64,000 nucleotides of DNA. It comes from Pectobacterium aroidearum. Lineage in GTDB: Bacteria > Pseudomonadota > Gammaproteobacteria > Enterobacterales > Enterobacteriaceae. How positions within the stretch are numbered: the stretch's first letter is position 1; each line of letters begins with the position of its first letter. The notes below the pieces were generated by a model, which made no database searches, was not told the DNA's origin, and saw only the letters and a list, made by a program, of their open reading frames with translations. The stretch lies in assembly GCF_015689195.1 (NCBI RefSeq), contig NZ_CP065044.1, positions 4,712,001 to 4,776,000 on the forward strand, read 5' to 3'. The translations under genes and the position numbers were made by a program. Of this stretch, positions 9,634 to 19,077 are shown in pieces.

Positions 9634-12273
9634 ATGAACGAACAATATTCCGCAATGCGCAGTAACGTCAGTATGCTCGGCAAACTGCTCGGCGACACCA
9701 TCAAGGAAGCGCTGGGTGAAAATATCCTTGATAAAGTCGAAACAATCCGCAAGCTGTCAAAGTCTTCCCGCGCAGGTAATGAAAAACATCGTCAGGAGTT
9801 GCTGACCACGCTGCAAAACCTGTCTAACGATGAACTGTTGCCCGTTGCCCGCGCATTCAGCCAGTTCCTTAACCTGACCAATACCGCTGAGCAATATCAT
9901 ACGATTTCACCGCACGGTGAGGCAGCGAGCAACCCGGCACAGCTTTCCAGCGCCTTTGAGCGTCTGAAAGAAAGTAAAGATCTGACCGAGCGAGATATCC
10001 GTGACGCCGTGGAATCGCTGTCGATCGAACTGGTGCTGACCGCACACCCGACCGAAATTACCCGCCGGACGCTGATCCACAAGCTGGTGGAAGTGAATAC
10101 CTGCCTCAAGCAGCTCGACCATAACGATCTGGCTGATTATGAACGCAATCAGATCATGCGTCGCTTGCGCCAGCTGATCGCGCAGTCCTGGCACACCGAT
10201 GAGATCCGTAAAATTCGTCCTACCCCGGTAGATGAAGCCAAATGGGGCTTCGCCGTGGTGGAAAACAGTCTGTGGGAAGGCGTCCCCGCGTTTTTACGCG
10301 AGCTGGATGAGCAGTTGGAACAGGCTTTCGGCTACCGTCTGCCCGTTGACGCCGTTCCGGTGCGCTTTACTTCCTGGATGGGCGGCGACCGTGACGGTAA
10401 CCCGAACGTGACGGCAGAAGTGACTCGTCATGTGCTGTTACTCAGCCGCTGGAAAGCCGCCGATCTGTTCCTGCGTGATATTCAGGTGCTGGTTTCCGAG
10501 CTGTCGATGTCCGAATGTACGCCGGAGTTGCTGGAGCTGGCTGGTGGTAGCGAAGTTCAGGAACCGTACCGCGCCATCATGAAATCACTGCGTTCACAGC
10601 TGAGCAGTACGCTGAGCTATCTGGAAGCGCGTCTGACAGGCGAAGAACGCCTGCCACCCAAAGACCTGCTGATTACCAACGAACAGCTTTGGGAACCGCT
10701 CCACGCCTGCTACCAATCGCTGAAATCCTGCGGCATGGGCATCATCGCCGATGGTCGCCTGCTAGATACGCTGCGTCGCGTGCGCTGCTTCGGCGTGCCT
10801 TTGGTCCGCATCGATGTCCGTCAGGAAAGCACCCGTCACACCGAAGCGCTGGCTGAAATTACCCGCTATCTGGGGCTAGGCGACTACGAAAGCTGGTCAG
10901 AGTCCGACAAACAAGCCTTCCTGATCCGCGAACTTAGCTCCAAGCGCCCGCTTCTGCCGCGCTACTGGGAACCCAGTGCGGATACCAAAGAAGTGCTGGA
11001 TACCTGTCGGGTCATCGCTAAAGCGCCGCAGGGCTCTATCGCCGCCTACGTTATTTCAATGGCACGCACGCCTTCCGACGTGCTGTCAGTTCACCTGCTC
11101 CTCAAAGAAGCGGGCTGCCCGTTTGCTCTGCCGGTCGCGCCGCTGTTTGAAACGCTGGACGACCTGAACAACGCCGATGATGTCATGACGCAATTGCTAA
11201 GCATCGACTGGTATCGCGGCTTTATTCAGGGCAAGCAGATGGTCATGATCGGTTATTCCGACTCCGCAAAAGACGCGGGCGTGATGGCCGCTTCCTGGGC
11301 GCAGTACCGTGCACAGGACGCCCTGATCAAAACCTGCGAGAAAGCGGGTATCGCACTGACGCTGTTCCACGGACGTGGCGGTTCCATCGGTCGCGGCGGC
11401 GCGCCGGCTCATGCCGCGCTGCTGTCACAACCGCCGGGCAGCCTGAAAGGTGGTCTGCGCGTGACCGAGCAGGGCGAGATGATCCGCTTTAAATACGGCC
11501 TGCCGGAAGTCACCATCAGCAGTCTGGCGTTGTATACCGGTGCGATTCTGGAAGCGAACCTGCTGCCACCACCGGAACCAAAACAGGAATGGCACGAGGT
11601 GATGGATGAACTGTCCCGCGTGTCCTGTGATATGTACCGTGGATACGTGCGTGAGAACCCGGATTTCGTTCCTTACTTCCGCGCTGCGACGCCAGAGCTG
11701 GAACTGGGCAAACTGCCGCTGGGGTCACGTCCGGCCAAGCGTCGTCCGAACGGTGGTGTAGAAAGCCTGCGCGCTATCCCGTGGATTTTCGCCTGGACGC
11801 AGAACCGTCTGATGCTGCCAGCCTGGCTCGGCGCGGGTGCCGCGTTGCAGAAAGTGGTTGATGACGGCAAACAGGAACAGCTGGAAGAGATGTGCCGCGA
11901 CTGGCCGTTCTTCTCAACGCGTATCGGTATGCTGGAGATGGTGTTCGCCAAAGCCGACCTGTGGCTGGCGGAATATTACGATCAGCGTCTGGTCGAAGAG
12001 AAGCTGTGGCCGTTAGGGAAACAGCTGCGCGATCAGCTGGCCGCCGACATCAACATCGTGCTGGCGATCTCTAACGACGATCACCTGATGGCGGATCTGC
12101 CGTGGATCGCGGAATCGATCGCCCTGCGTAACGTCTACACCGATCCCCTGAACGTGTTGCAGGCCGAGTTGCTGCATCGTTCACGTCAGCAGGAAAAACC
12201 GGATGCCGATCTGGAGCTGGCACTGATGGTCACCATCGCCGGTGTTGCAGCGGGTATGCGTAATACGGGTTAA
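9634..12273 (+). CDS. ppc: Phosphoenolpyruvate carboxylase
   Basis: Adds bicarbonate to phosphoenolpyruvate to make oxaloacetate, refilling the TCA cycle. The 879-residue protein (E. coli: 883) has the catalytic histidine in [15 protein letters not shown], the lysine region [13 protein letters not shown], the arginine-rich loop [12 protein letters not shown] and the conserved C-terminal end MRNTG. In E. coli ppc adjoins argE; here a three-gene sugar module lies between. A 243-bp leader precedes it, probably with its own promoter. Confidence 0.98.
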   Translation: MNEQYSAMRSNVSMLGKLLGDTIKEALGENILDKVETIRKLSKSSRAGNEKHRQELLTTLQNLSNDELLPVARAFSQFLNLTNTAEQYHTISPHGEAASNPAQLSSAFERLKESKDLTERDIRDAVESLSIELVLTAHPTEITRRTLIHKLVEVNTCLKQLDHNDLADYERNQIMRRLRQLIAQSWHTDEIRKIRPTPVDEAKWGFAVVENSLWEGVPAFLRELDEQLEQAFGYRLPVDAVPVRFTSWMGGDRDGNPNVTAEVTRHVLLLSRWKAADLFLRDIQVLVSELSMSECTPELLELAGGSEVQEPYRAIMKSLRSQLSSTLSYLEARLTGEERLPPKDLLITNEQLWEPLHACYQSLKSCGMGIIADGRLLDTLRRVRCFGVPLVRIDVRQESTRHTEALAEITRYLGLGDYESWSESDKQAFLIRELSSKRPLLPRYWEPSADTKEVLDTCRVIAKAPQGSIAAYVISMARTPSDVLSVHLLLKEAGCPFALPVAPLFETLDDLNNADDVMTQLLSIDWYRGFIQGKQMVMIGYSDSAKDAGVMAASWAQYRAQDALIKTCEKAGIALTLFHGRGGSIGRGGAPAHAALLSQPPGSLKGGLRVTEQGEMIRFKYGLPEVTISSLALYTGAILEANLLPPPEPKQEWHEVMDELSRVSCDMYRGYVRENPDFVPYFRAATPELELGKLPLGSRPAKRRPNGGVESLRAIPWIFAWTQNRLMLPAWLGAGAALQKVVDDGKQEQLEEMCRDWPFFSTRIGMLEMVFAKADLWLAEYYDQRLVEEKLWPLGKQLRDQLAADINIVLAISNDDHLMADLPWIAESIALRNVYTDPLNVLQAELLHRSRQQEKPDADLELALMVTIAGVAAGMRNTG

Positions 12274-12283
12274 TCACCCAGGC

Positions 12284-12336
12284 AGCAAAGCTACACACAG
12301 CAAAACTATACACAACAAAACTATACACAACAAAAC
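12284..12336. repeat. Tandem 15-bp repeat, 3.5 copies, downstream of ppc
   Basis: Units at 12284-12298, 12299-12313, 12314-12328 and a partial unit at 12329-12336 follow the pattern ARCAAARCTAYACAC. The repeat is non-coding and begins 11 bp after the ppc stop. It looks like a slippage-prone array. Confidence 0.8.
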
Positions 12337-12339
12337 AAA

Positions 12340-12359
12340 GGCCGGTCAGTCGACCGGCC
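12340..12359 (-). terminator. Hairpin between ppc and the phosphatase gene
   Basis: An 8-bp GC-rich stem (GGCCGGTC/GACCGGCC) with an AGTC loop lies between two convergent genes. On the minus strand it is followed by TTTGTTTTGTT, so it fits a terminator for the phosphatase gene and may serve ppc too. Confidence 0.7.
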
Positions 12360-12371
12360 TAAAACAGAACC

Positions 12372-13154
12372 TTACGCCAGATATTTATCCTGCAAATAGT
12401 TCCGCGCACGATTATCCAGACCGTATGCCACCTCAAGCCAGCTATCGATCGAGCCGTGTCGTTCGTAGATAGCCTGCAACGCCGTCACGATGAACTCTTC
12501 CTGCACCGACAACACATAAGAGAACTGTCCCAGCGCTTTCTCATTCAGCGTTGCCGACAAATGCGTCAACAGTTGCTGGCGAAATGGCGTCAGCGTTGTT
12601 TCCGTAAGCAGGTAATCTTCCATTACCGTCTGTTCATCCGCACCCAGCGCAAACATCACTAATGCTGAACCAATACCCGTACGATCTTTACCCACGGCAC
12701 AGTGCTGTACCAACCCGCCCTCATCTGGCCGTAATAGCAGCGACACCAGCTGTTTATAGGCAGAATTATTGAAAGGCAAACGGCGATAAAGCTCCAACAT
12801 AAACGCCCGGGAATCAAACGCCGCCAGCACATCAGATCCCAGCGAGTCCAGATTGGCCGTCACTTCGTGACGCAATGGGTTGGCCGGATAGGCGTGATAA
12901 TGAGCGCCCGTCCACAAGACATCAGGCTTCTGCGCAATTTCATCGGCATCCCGATAGTCCACCACATGAGAAATAGGCACACCCGCAAGATGTTCGCAGT
13001 CAGCCTGACTCAGCAGATCCAGCGAGCCGGAGCGAAAAAGTTTACCATGTCGGATAAGCCGCCCATCAGCAGCACGGTTACCGCCTAAATCACGGAAGTT
13101 GATTCCGCCGTCCAGCGGTAATAAAGAGGGATGAAGCAACGTTGGTTCGGTCAT
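12372..13154 (-). CDS. Tyrosine-protein phosphatase (Y_phosphatase3 family)
   Basis: A 260-residue protein with the CX5R phosphatase loop HCAVGKDRTG (about residues 155-165) and the N-terminal GGINFRDLGG motif typical of this bacterial dual-specificity/lipid phosphatase family. The start at 13152-13154 is chosen because AAGGAG lies just upstream; a 12-residue upstream extension in frame lacks support. Substrate unknown; members act on phosphotyrosine or phosphoinositides. It converges on ppc and has no operon partner. Confidence 0.88.
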   Translation of the reverse strand: MTEPTLLHPSLLPLDGGINFRDLGGNRAADGRLIRHGKLFRSGSLDLLSQADCEHLAGVPISHVVDYRDADEIAQKPDVLWTGAHYHAYPANPLRHEVTANLDSLGSDVLAAFDSRAFMLELYRRLPFNNSAYKQLVSLLLRPDEGGLVQHCAVGKDRTGIGSALVMFALGADEQTVMEDYLLTETTLTPFRQQLLTHLSATLNEKALGQFSYVLSVQEEFIVTALQAIYERHGSIDSWLEVAYGLDNRARNYLQDKYLA

Positions 13155-13303
13155 ACATCTCCTTGCGAGGTTGAAAGGCGAGCAAGGCAACCGTATTACA
13201 CACGCAGAGCGCGTCGCAGGTTAACCCAATAAACCAGAACAAGTGATTAGGATAAAGGCTGGTCTCTGCGATGACCAGCCCAAAATAACATCAACTTTTG
13301 TGT

Positions 13304-14074
13304 TTATTCAGCCGCTAACAAACGGCGTGTGGCATCCAGCAACACCTTGATCACGGTGGTTTCAGCCAGCTTCATGGTCGCCGCATCTGGGATTTCCTGC
13401 TGGGTACGGTTCACGATCACGCCCGCGATCATGCCTGCTTTTAGCCCCTGACTGGCGCACATGGTCAGCAGCGTGGCAGATTCCATTTCATAGTTCAGCA
13501 CACCCATGCTCTGCCACTCTTCCATCGAACCGCGGAAGCGACGCACCACGCGTCCAGAGAAGGTGTCGTAACGTTCCTGACCCGGGTAAAACGTATCGGA
13601 AGATGCCGTGATGCCCACGTGCAACGCCGCCCCCGACGCCTTCGCTGCGTCCACCAGCGCAGTGGTACAGCCGAAATCAGCCACGGCCGGGAATTCCATC
13701 GGCGCGAAGTGCAGGCTTGCACCGTCAAGACGGACGGCGGCGGTGGTCACCAGCACATCACCCACATTGATACCGGACTGAATCGCCCCTGTTGTACCAA
13801 CGCGCAGGAAAGTACGGATGCCGAGCTGTGCCAACTCTTCTACCGCGATGGACGTTGACGGGCCGCCAATACCGGTCGAGCAAACAATAACTGCCTTGCC
13901 GTCCAGTTCCGCACGCCAGGACGTAAATTCACGGTGTGACGCCAGATGTACCGGGTTATCCATCAGGCGAGCAATTTTTTCGACACGCTCAGGATCGCCG
14001 GGCACGATAGCCAGCGTCGCACCCTGTAAATCGTTCTTGACCAGACCAAGATGGAACACATCAGATGTAGACAT
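13304..14074 (-). CDS. udp: Uridine phosphorylase
   Basis: Reversibly splits uridine with phosphate into uracil and ribose-1-phosphate (pyrimidine salvage). The 256-residue protein has [39 protein letters not shown] and NYEMESATL, all hallmarks of the NP-I phosphorylase family. The start at 14072-14074 is set by GGGAGG upstream; the upstream in-frame extension is not family sequence. Two CRP-like sites upstream imply control by CRP, and by CytR as in E. coli (inference). Confidence 0.96.
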   Translation of the reverse strand: MSTSDVFHLGLVKNDLQGATLAIVPGDPERVEKIARLMDNPVHLASHREFTSWRAELDGKAVIVCSTGIGGPSTSIAVEELAQLGIRTFLRVGTTGAIQSGINVGDVLVTTAAVRLDGASLHFAPMEFPAVADFGCTTALVDAAKASGAALHVGITASSDTFYPGQERYDTFSGRVVRRFRGSMEEWQSMGVLNYEMESATLLTMCASQGLKAGMIAGVIVNRTQQEIPDAATMKLAETTVIKVLLDATRRLLAAE

Positions 14075-14190
14075 AACTGCCTCCCGGGCAATCAATTGGG
14101 TATTCAGAGAAATCACGCCGGACGCCTCATAACGTAGTCTATGAGCGTCCGTTTAATAAAAAGACTCTAGCGCATCATTACGTTTTTTTA

Positions 14191-14206
14191 AGTGACGAAA
14201 ATCACC
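14191..14206 (-). promoter_or_regulatory. Promoter-proximal CRP site of udp
   Basis: AGTGA, 6 bp, TCACC, a good match to the CRP palindrome. Its centre lies 52 bp from the distal site, the spacing that permits CytR binding between CRP dimers in E. coli nucleoside genes. Confidence 0.7.
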
Positions 14207-14242
14207 TATAAAAAAGAAACAAACATCAACATACATAAAAAA

Positions 14243-14258
14243 TGTGATATGAATCACC
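14243..14258 (-). promoter_or_regulatory. Distal CRP site of udp
   Basis: TGTGA, 6 bp, TCACC, close to consensus; paired with the site at 14191-14206. Confidence 0.72.
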
Positions 14259-14327
14259 ATTTATCAGGTAGTGAATGCATTTTTGCCGCTTAATTGTCTT
14301 CTAGTGTAGATTCTTTAGCCTTATCAG

Positions 14328-14924
14328 TTACGACAACGAACCAAACTCAATACTCTCTGGTTCAATCATTGCCAGAAAGGCATCACATAGAACTTCCCCT
14401 TGCCAGGATGCACAAATGGCTTCTGCGTACTGCTGATTGTCGGCAAAGGCGAGATCGATAAAAACGCCATTATCCAGACTGACTAAATGCTGGCTTTTCC
14501 AGCCCGGCTGAAGTGAAAGGTGACGTTCTACCATCTGATTATATGCCTGGCGCATGTCACTCTCCTGAATCCCCTGCTTGAGACGAAATCGCCCTATTTC
14601 GATACCGCCTCTGCTTGTTACTGACGGTGCGTCCGCCATTTGAACGGTATAGTGTCCCATGCTGTGCAACCCGCTGACAGAAGCCCTGAAACAGGAAAAT
14701 TCGGGTTGGCTTTCAACCGCTTTTGCCGCAGCCCGTGCAGCGTCAAGACTATGCCACACCACAAGATCGACACGCTCGGCGGAGATATCGATACCTGAAA
14801 ATGCGATCCAGTCGATAAACCTAGGGAAATGATTGAGCAGACGCTGTGCTGATACGCGTGCTGCATCGGCCTCTTGCTGGGTTTTCACTGTATAAGTGAC
14901 GATTTCGTAACATGGGGTAGCCAT
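14328..14924 (-). CDS. Uncharacterised protein with two dimeric alpha-beta barrel (ABM-like) repeats
   Basis: 198 residues from the ATG at 14922-14924, with GGAG upstream. The sequence seems internally duplicated: residues about 5-95 and 105-195 each look like a ferredoxin-like alpha-beta half (YEIVTYTVK...WIAFSG... then EIGRFRLKQG...GWKSQHLVSLDNG). That pattern is typical of antibiotic-biosynthesis-monooxygenase or stress-responsive barrel proteins, which act on small aromatics or heme, or are non-enzymatic. It diverges from a WYL regulator across a perfect palindrome. No specific function is claimed. Confidence 0.7.
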   Translation of the reverse strand: MATPCYEIVTYTVKTQQEADAARVSAQRLLNHFPRFIDWIAFSGIDISAERVDLVVWHSLDAARAAAKAVESQPEFSCFRASVSGLHSMGHYTVQMADAPSVTSRGGIEIGRFRLKQGIQESDMRQAYNQMVERHLSLQPGWKSQHLVSLDNGVFIDLAFADNQQYAEAICASWQGEVLCDAFLAMIEPESIEFGSLS

Positions 14925-14964
14925 TATGAACTCCGTTATCATGATGATATGAAGCCCGAATCTT

Positions 14965-15003
14965 AGTACACCACCCTGACAGAACTTGTCAGGGTGGTGT
15001 ACT
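14965..15003. promoter_or_regulatory. Perfect 17-bp inverted repeat, probable operator of the WYL regulator
   Basis: Arms at 14965-14981 and 14987-15003 are exact reverse complements around a 5-bp spacer (GAACT), with inner core TGACA/TGTCA. It lies between two divergent genes and ends 8 bp before the regulator's ATG, so a bound protein would affect both. It is seen directly; its role is inferred. Confidence 0.75.
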
Positions 15004-15011
15004 CTCTTCTC

Positions 15012-15689
15012 ATGAAAACTATTCGGCTATTCTCTCTACTCGATCATCTTCGCGGCCGTGTGCACCCGGTATCAGCGGAAATATTAGCCCAAGCGTTGAA
15101 TGTATCAGTCAGAACGATCTACAGAGATATGGCGGCGCTACAAACCATCGGCGCTCCGATTCGCGGAGAATCGGGGCTCGGTTACCTACTTGAAAAAGAC
15201 TACTTCCTGCCCCCGCTGAATTTTGATCCAGATGAGCTGGACGCCATTATGCTGGGAATGCGGCTGATAGGTGCCCGAGGCGATGACATGCTTTCCGCAG
15301 CAGCCAGACGGGTTTCAGCAAAAATCAGCGCCGTGATTGATGTCAAAAAATCTGATAGCTATAAGTCGCTTCCTCTCAGAGCGGTTTCCCGACATACCGA
15401 GGAAAGTGAGAAAGCCATAAAGCACCTGGCCTTTATTCGCCTCGCTATTCGTAACAAGCTTCAACTACGTATTGCCTATGTTGACCTGCAAGGCAGAGAG
15501 AGCGATAGAATCGCTCGCCCTCTCGGGTTAACCCTGTTTGATGCCGTGTGGTTACTCACGATATGGTGTGAAACTCGCTCAGACTTTCGCAATCTAAGGG
15601 TCGATAACATCACTTCCGTGGCGGAGACCGGCCTATACTTCAGACCAGAGAAAGGGAAACGCTTCGAAGACTATCTCAATACGCTGTAG
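15012..15689 (+). CDS. HTH/WYL-domain transcriptional regulator (YafY-like)
   Basis: 225 residues from ATG 15012. The N-terminal DeoR-type winged helix (QALNVSVRTIYRDMAALQTIG, about 30-55) is followed by a C-terminal WYL-type ligand domain (from about residue 135: LRIAYVDLQG...RIARPLGL...WLLTIWCE). WYL proteins respond to small ligands or nucleic acids. Its position beside the palindrome and the ABM-like gene suggests local control of that gene and of itself (inference). Confidence 0.88.
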   Translation: MKTIRLFSLLDHLRGRVHPVSAEILAQALNVSVRTIYRDMAALQTIGAPIRGESGLGYLLEKDYFLPPLNFDPDELDAIMLGMRLIGARGDDMLSAAARRVSAKISAVIDVKKSDSYKSLPLRAVSRHTEESEKAIKHLAFIRLAIRNKLQLRIAYVDLQGRESDRIARPLGLTLFDAVWLLTIWCETRSDFRNLRVDNITSVAETGLYFRPEKGKRFEDYLNTL

Positions 15690-15735
15690 GCAGAATACGG
15701 CTAACTACGATTCATCGATAACAGGAGAGCGCGTA

Positions 15736-16563
15736 ATGAAGACTGATGAACAGACGACCTTCAAACATCTTCCCCAGGGGTTATCCCCAGCAGTGGAGCC
15801 GCAGACCTCCTCCATCGTTACCACAGATTCTGTCGGTATCATTGCCAGTGAAACCACCATTCCTTCTCAGGGTGAACAGCTGCCCGCGTATATCGCCAGA
15901 CCGGCAAATCATGAGAAGCCGCTTCCTATCGTTTTGGTGGTGCAGGAGATTTTCGGCGTTCATCAACATATTCAGGACGTGTGCCGCAGGCTGGCCAAAC
16001 TGGGCTACATGGCCATTGCGCCAGAGCTGTATTTTCGTCAGGGTGACCCCAGCCAATATGACAATATTCAGCGAATCCTGACCGAGCTGGTTTATAAGGT
16101 ACCCGATACACAGGTGCTTTCCGATCTTGATCACACGGCCAACTGGGCGATTAAACAGGGCGGCGACGCCAGTAAGCTGGCGATCACTGGTTTCTGCTGG
16201 GGCGGGCGCATCACCTGGCTCTACGCCGCGCACAACCCGCAGCTCAAGGCAGCCGTTGCCTGGTATGGTAAGTTTACGGGTGAGAAAACGTTGAATAGCC
16301 CCAAACATCCGGTCGATATTGCAACGGAATTGGAAGCCCCTGTGCTGGGGTTATATGGCGCGAAGGACGAAGGGATTCCGTTGACACAGGTTGATATCAT
16401 GCGGCAGGCGCTACGCGCTGCCAATGCGGAGGCAGATATCATCGTCTACCCCGATGCCGGCCATGCTTTCCATGCCGATTATCGGCCGAGCTACCATGAA
16501 GAATCTGCACAAGACGGCTGGCAGCGTATGCTGGCGTGGTTCCAGAAAAACGGCGTGGCGTAA
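15736..16563 (+). CDS. dlhH: Dienelactone hydrolase family protein
   Basis: 275-residue alpha/beta hydrolase. The catalytic triad is visible as Cys in GFCWGG, Asp in GAKDEG and His in DAGHAFHAD. It matches E. coli YsgA/DlhH, located near udp and metE there too. Physiological substrate unknown. A GGAG ribosome site precedes the ATG. Confidence 0.92.
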   Translation: MKTDEQTTFKHLPQGLSPAVEPQTSSIVTTDSVGIIASETTIPSQGEQLPAYIARPANHEKPLPIVLVVQEIFGVHQHIQDVCRRLAKLGYMAIAPELYFRQGDPSQYDNIQRILTELVYKVPDTQVLSDLDHTANWAIKQGGDASKLAITGFCWGGRITWLYAAHNPQLKAAVAWYGKFTGEKTLNSPKHPVDIATELEAPVLGLYGAKDEGIPLTQVDIMRQALRAANAEADIIVYPDAGHAFHADYRPSYHEESAQDGWQRMLAWFQKNGVA

Positions 16564-16599
16564 CGTCACCACACCGTTTTCGTACTTAGCTATTTGCTA

Positions 16600-16635
16600 A
16601 AACGCCACCGGAGGTCGGTGGCGTTTGTGTTTTAT
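16600..16635 (+). terminator. Terminator of dlhH
   Basis: An 11-bp stem (16600-16610 with 16616-16626, 5-nt loop) is followed by TGTGTTTTATCGTTTT. It lies between convergent dlhH and a chemoreceptor gene. Confidence 0.8.
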
Positions 16636-16665
16636 CGTTTTACCACATGACAAAGTCAGGCAGCC

Positions 16666-18327
16666 TTAGAACGACGTCCAGTCGCTGTTATTGCCCTGAT
16701 CTTTCGCCGCGGCAGGCGCTAAGGACAGCGTTGGCGTGCGCACTGGCGCTGAGGCATACGAGGCGGTTTTACCACTGCCATAAGACAGAAGTTTAAACGC
16801 ACTTACCGCTTCCGCCAGAACGGAGGCCTGTGCTTGCAGAGACAGAGCCGCAGAGGCCGATTCTTCAACCAGAGCCGCGTTCTGCTGGGTCGTGGTATCA
16901 ATCTGTCCCACTGCCAGGTTCATCTGGTTAATCCCGTCGCTCTGTTCACGGCTGGCCTGCGAGATTTCACTGATAATCTCATTCACATCCCGCACATAGC
17001 CCGTTAACCCGCCCATAGTTTCTTCTGCTGTATCCACCAGCGACATGCCTTCCTGAATTTTGCTCACGGAGTCGTCGATCAAATCCTTGATCTCCCGCGC
17101 GGCAGTCGCACTACGCTGTGCCAGAGAACGAACTTCCCCTGCCACCACCGCAAAACCACGCCCCTGTTCGCCCGCACGCGCCGCTTCAACCGCCGCGTTC
17201 AGCGCCAGAATATTGGTCTGGAATGCAATGCCGTCAATCACACCGATGATCTCCGCCATACGCTGGGATGAATCGCGAATGCCGCGCATTTTCTGCGTCA
17301 CGGAAACCATAACGTCACCGCTTTGCTTCGCTGCACCAGAGGCTTTATTCGCAATCTCCGTCGCCTGCTGGGTGTTTTCCGCCGTGTTTTTAATGGTGGA
17401 TGTCAGCTGTTCCATCGACGCTGCGGTTTCTTCCAGCGAGCTGGCCTGTTCTTCCGTGCGCGCTGACAGATCCTGATTGCCTGCGGCGATTTGCGACGCT
17501 GCCGTCGAGATAGTTTCCGCCCCATCACGTACCTGCCCGACAATCGTGCTCAGGCTGGTGTTCATGTGATCTAACGATTGCAGCAGCAATCCGGTTTCAT
17601 CTTTGCTGGTAACAGTGATGCGCGAGGTCAGATCGCCCTGCGCCACTCGGTCTGCGACTTGCAAAGCCTGCTGAATCGGTCGGGTTACACTGCGCGTAAT
17701 TGACCAGGCAATCAGCGCCCCAAATACGGCGCCCAACGCCAAAATAAGCAGCAAAATAATACGGGTTTCGCTGTATACCTCAGCCATGGCTTCAACAGAG
17801 GTGTCCATCGCATCATCCTGATAGTTAACCAGTTGTCTTACCGCATCGCGGTACTGACGCTGGGTGACATTCAGGTTGTTGTTGAACTCCTCAATCGCCG
17901 CATCCCGGTTGCCCGCCACCACTTCGCTGATGATTTTGTCACCGGATTTCAAAAATTCGTTACGAATCGCGCGGATAGCACGCAGTTGGGAAACGGAACG
18001 CTCTTCAACGGTTTGGCTTTCCAGCTTATCCAACAGACGACCAATCTCCTGACGGAATTCGTTCACGCGAGCGACGTTTGTCTGGATCTGCGTTTGATCC
18101 GAAACCAGCATCAGCCGCTGATATGCCACCAGAATGCTGTTCACATTATCGATAAGGCTATTAGAATCAACAGTTTGAGGGTAAACATCTTTCACAATAC
18201 TTCTGGCACTATCCTGAAAACTGGATAGCTTAGACAGGGAAAAAATACTCACGACAAACAACATCAAAATCAGGATGGCAAATCCGGCTCCCAGTCGATA
18301 GCCAATACGCCAATTCGCTAAACTCAT
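16666..18327 (-). CDS. Methyl-accepting chemotaxis protein with CheR-docking pentapeptide
   Basis: 553-residue transmembrane chemoreceptor. TM1 at about 10-30, periplasmic four-helix-bundle sensor (about 35-185), TM2 near 190-210, HAMP ([21 protein letters not shown]), and a long cytoplasmic signalling coiled coil with methylation regions ([17 protein letters not shown]) and the hairpin tip [20 protein letters not shown]. It ends DWTSF, an xWxxF pentapeptide that tethers CheR/CheB. The ATG has AAGGAG upstream. A sigma-28 promoter sits about 330 bp upstream. It is a paralog of the next gene. Ligand unknown. Confidence 0.95.
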   Translation of the reverse strand: MSLANWRIGYRLGAGFAILILMLFVVSIFSLSKLSSFQDSARSIVKDVYPQTVDSNSLIDNVNSILVAYQRLMLVSDQTQIQTNVARVNEFRQEIGRLLDKLESQTVEERSVSQLRAIRAIRNEFLKSGDKIISEVVAGNRDAAIEEFNNNLNVTQRQYRDAVRQLVNYQDDAMDTSVEAMAEVYSETRIILLLILALGAVFGALIAWSITRSVTRPIQQALQVADRVAQGDLTSRITVTSKDETGLLLQSLDHMNTSLSTIVGQVRDGAETISTAASQIAAGNQDLSARTEEQASSLEETAASMEQLTSTIKNTAENTQQATEIANKASGAAKQSGDVMVSVTQKMRGIRDSSQRMAEIIGVIDGIAFQTNILALNAAVEAARAGEQGRGFAVVAGEVRSLAQRSATAAREIKDLIDDSVSKIQEGMSLVDTAEETMGGLTGYVRDVNEIISEISQASREQSDGINQMNLAVGQIDTTTQQNAALVEESASAALSLQAQASVLAEAVSAFKLLSYGSGKTASYASAPVRTPTLSLAPAAAKDQGNNSDWTSF

Positions 18328-18664
18328 GTCTCACTCCTTTTAGGTAATGCATAGCAATGTCAATTGCGCACATGTCGCAGCTTGATGGAACCACAGGGCG
18401 GAGAATGATTGGCGATCCGAAGGGGAAAAGCCTCCTGACGCGCCAGAGATACCTTAAGGCAGGCATTTTTACGCACGCTCTCAGCATGAGAGGCGCTATC
18501 AAAAATCAAATAGTTTCCCTCGGGTGTTGAGGTGCAAAAGTGGAAATAAATCTAACAATGCTACAAATACAACTAATAAGACCGCAGAGGCGTGATTGAA
18601 GTGATAATAGTGGTCTTCCCTCTCCGGACTCATGCAGCCATGGCCGCTCCTGTGTTATCCATTT

Positions 18665-18691
18665 TTATCGGCAATGTGTTTCTGAACTTTA
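18665..18691 (-). promoter_or_regulatory. Sigma-28 (FliA) promoter of the first chemoreceptor gene
   Basis: On the minus strand: TAAA (18688-18691), exactly 15 bp, then GCCGATAA (18665-18672), a full match to the flagellar class 3 consensus. The predicted leader is long, about 330 nt. Confidence 0.85.
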
Positions 18692-18936
18692 CAAATTGAT
18701 CGTTTAAATCATTCAAAAACATACAATAAATAGATATTAACTATCGAAAGTTAAGTTTCGATCGGAAAAATCACAGATTAATCAACCAATAATTAACATA
18801 AATAACGCCTCCATTACATAAAAGGATAGTCAGACATATTTGATATTAAAAATAAAGAGATGAGAATATTTCTTAGTAAAGAATAACAAGCTGAATAAGA
18901 AGAGAAAAAATCATATTTACTCTATACCGTCATACT

Positions 18937-19075
18937 TCAAGCTGCTTGTGCGTTGCCCGCCTCACGCAACTCGAATTATGTAGGGTATATACCCTATGTA
19001 GAGCGAATCAGGGGAGCGGTTGCTCCCCTATAGAGGTAGGCGCTGCGCTGCAACGCGATCAAACGATAGCCGTAA
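18937..19075. repeat. Palindrome-rich intergenic repeat-like sequence
   Basis: Begins near CGTCATACTTCAAGCTGC and contains the palindrome GGGTATATACCC and a stem at 19010-19029 (AGGGGAGC/GCTCCCCT). Its opening resembles a dispersed intergenic repeat I recall from Yersinia, Serratia and Pectobacterium genomes (memory, unchecked). The stem may also terminate the second receptor gene. Confidence 0.5.
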
Positions 19076-19077
19076 AT

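Larger units (their letters stand above)
18328..19077. other. Gap between the two chemoreceptor genes
   Basis: 750 bp with no credible gene. It holds the sigma-28 promoter of the downstream receptor gene (18665-18691), AT-rich sequence (about 18700-18930), and a palindrome-rich repeat-like stretch (18937-19075). Confidence 0.7.

Noticed and set aside
12284-12336. CRISPR-like array
   Set aside because: Units are direct 15-bp tandem copies without spacers, and no cas genes are near.
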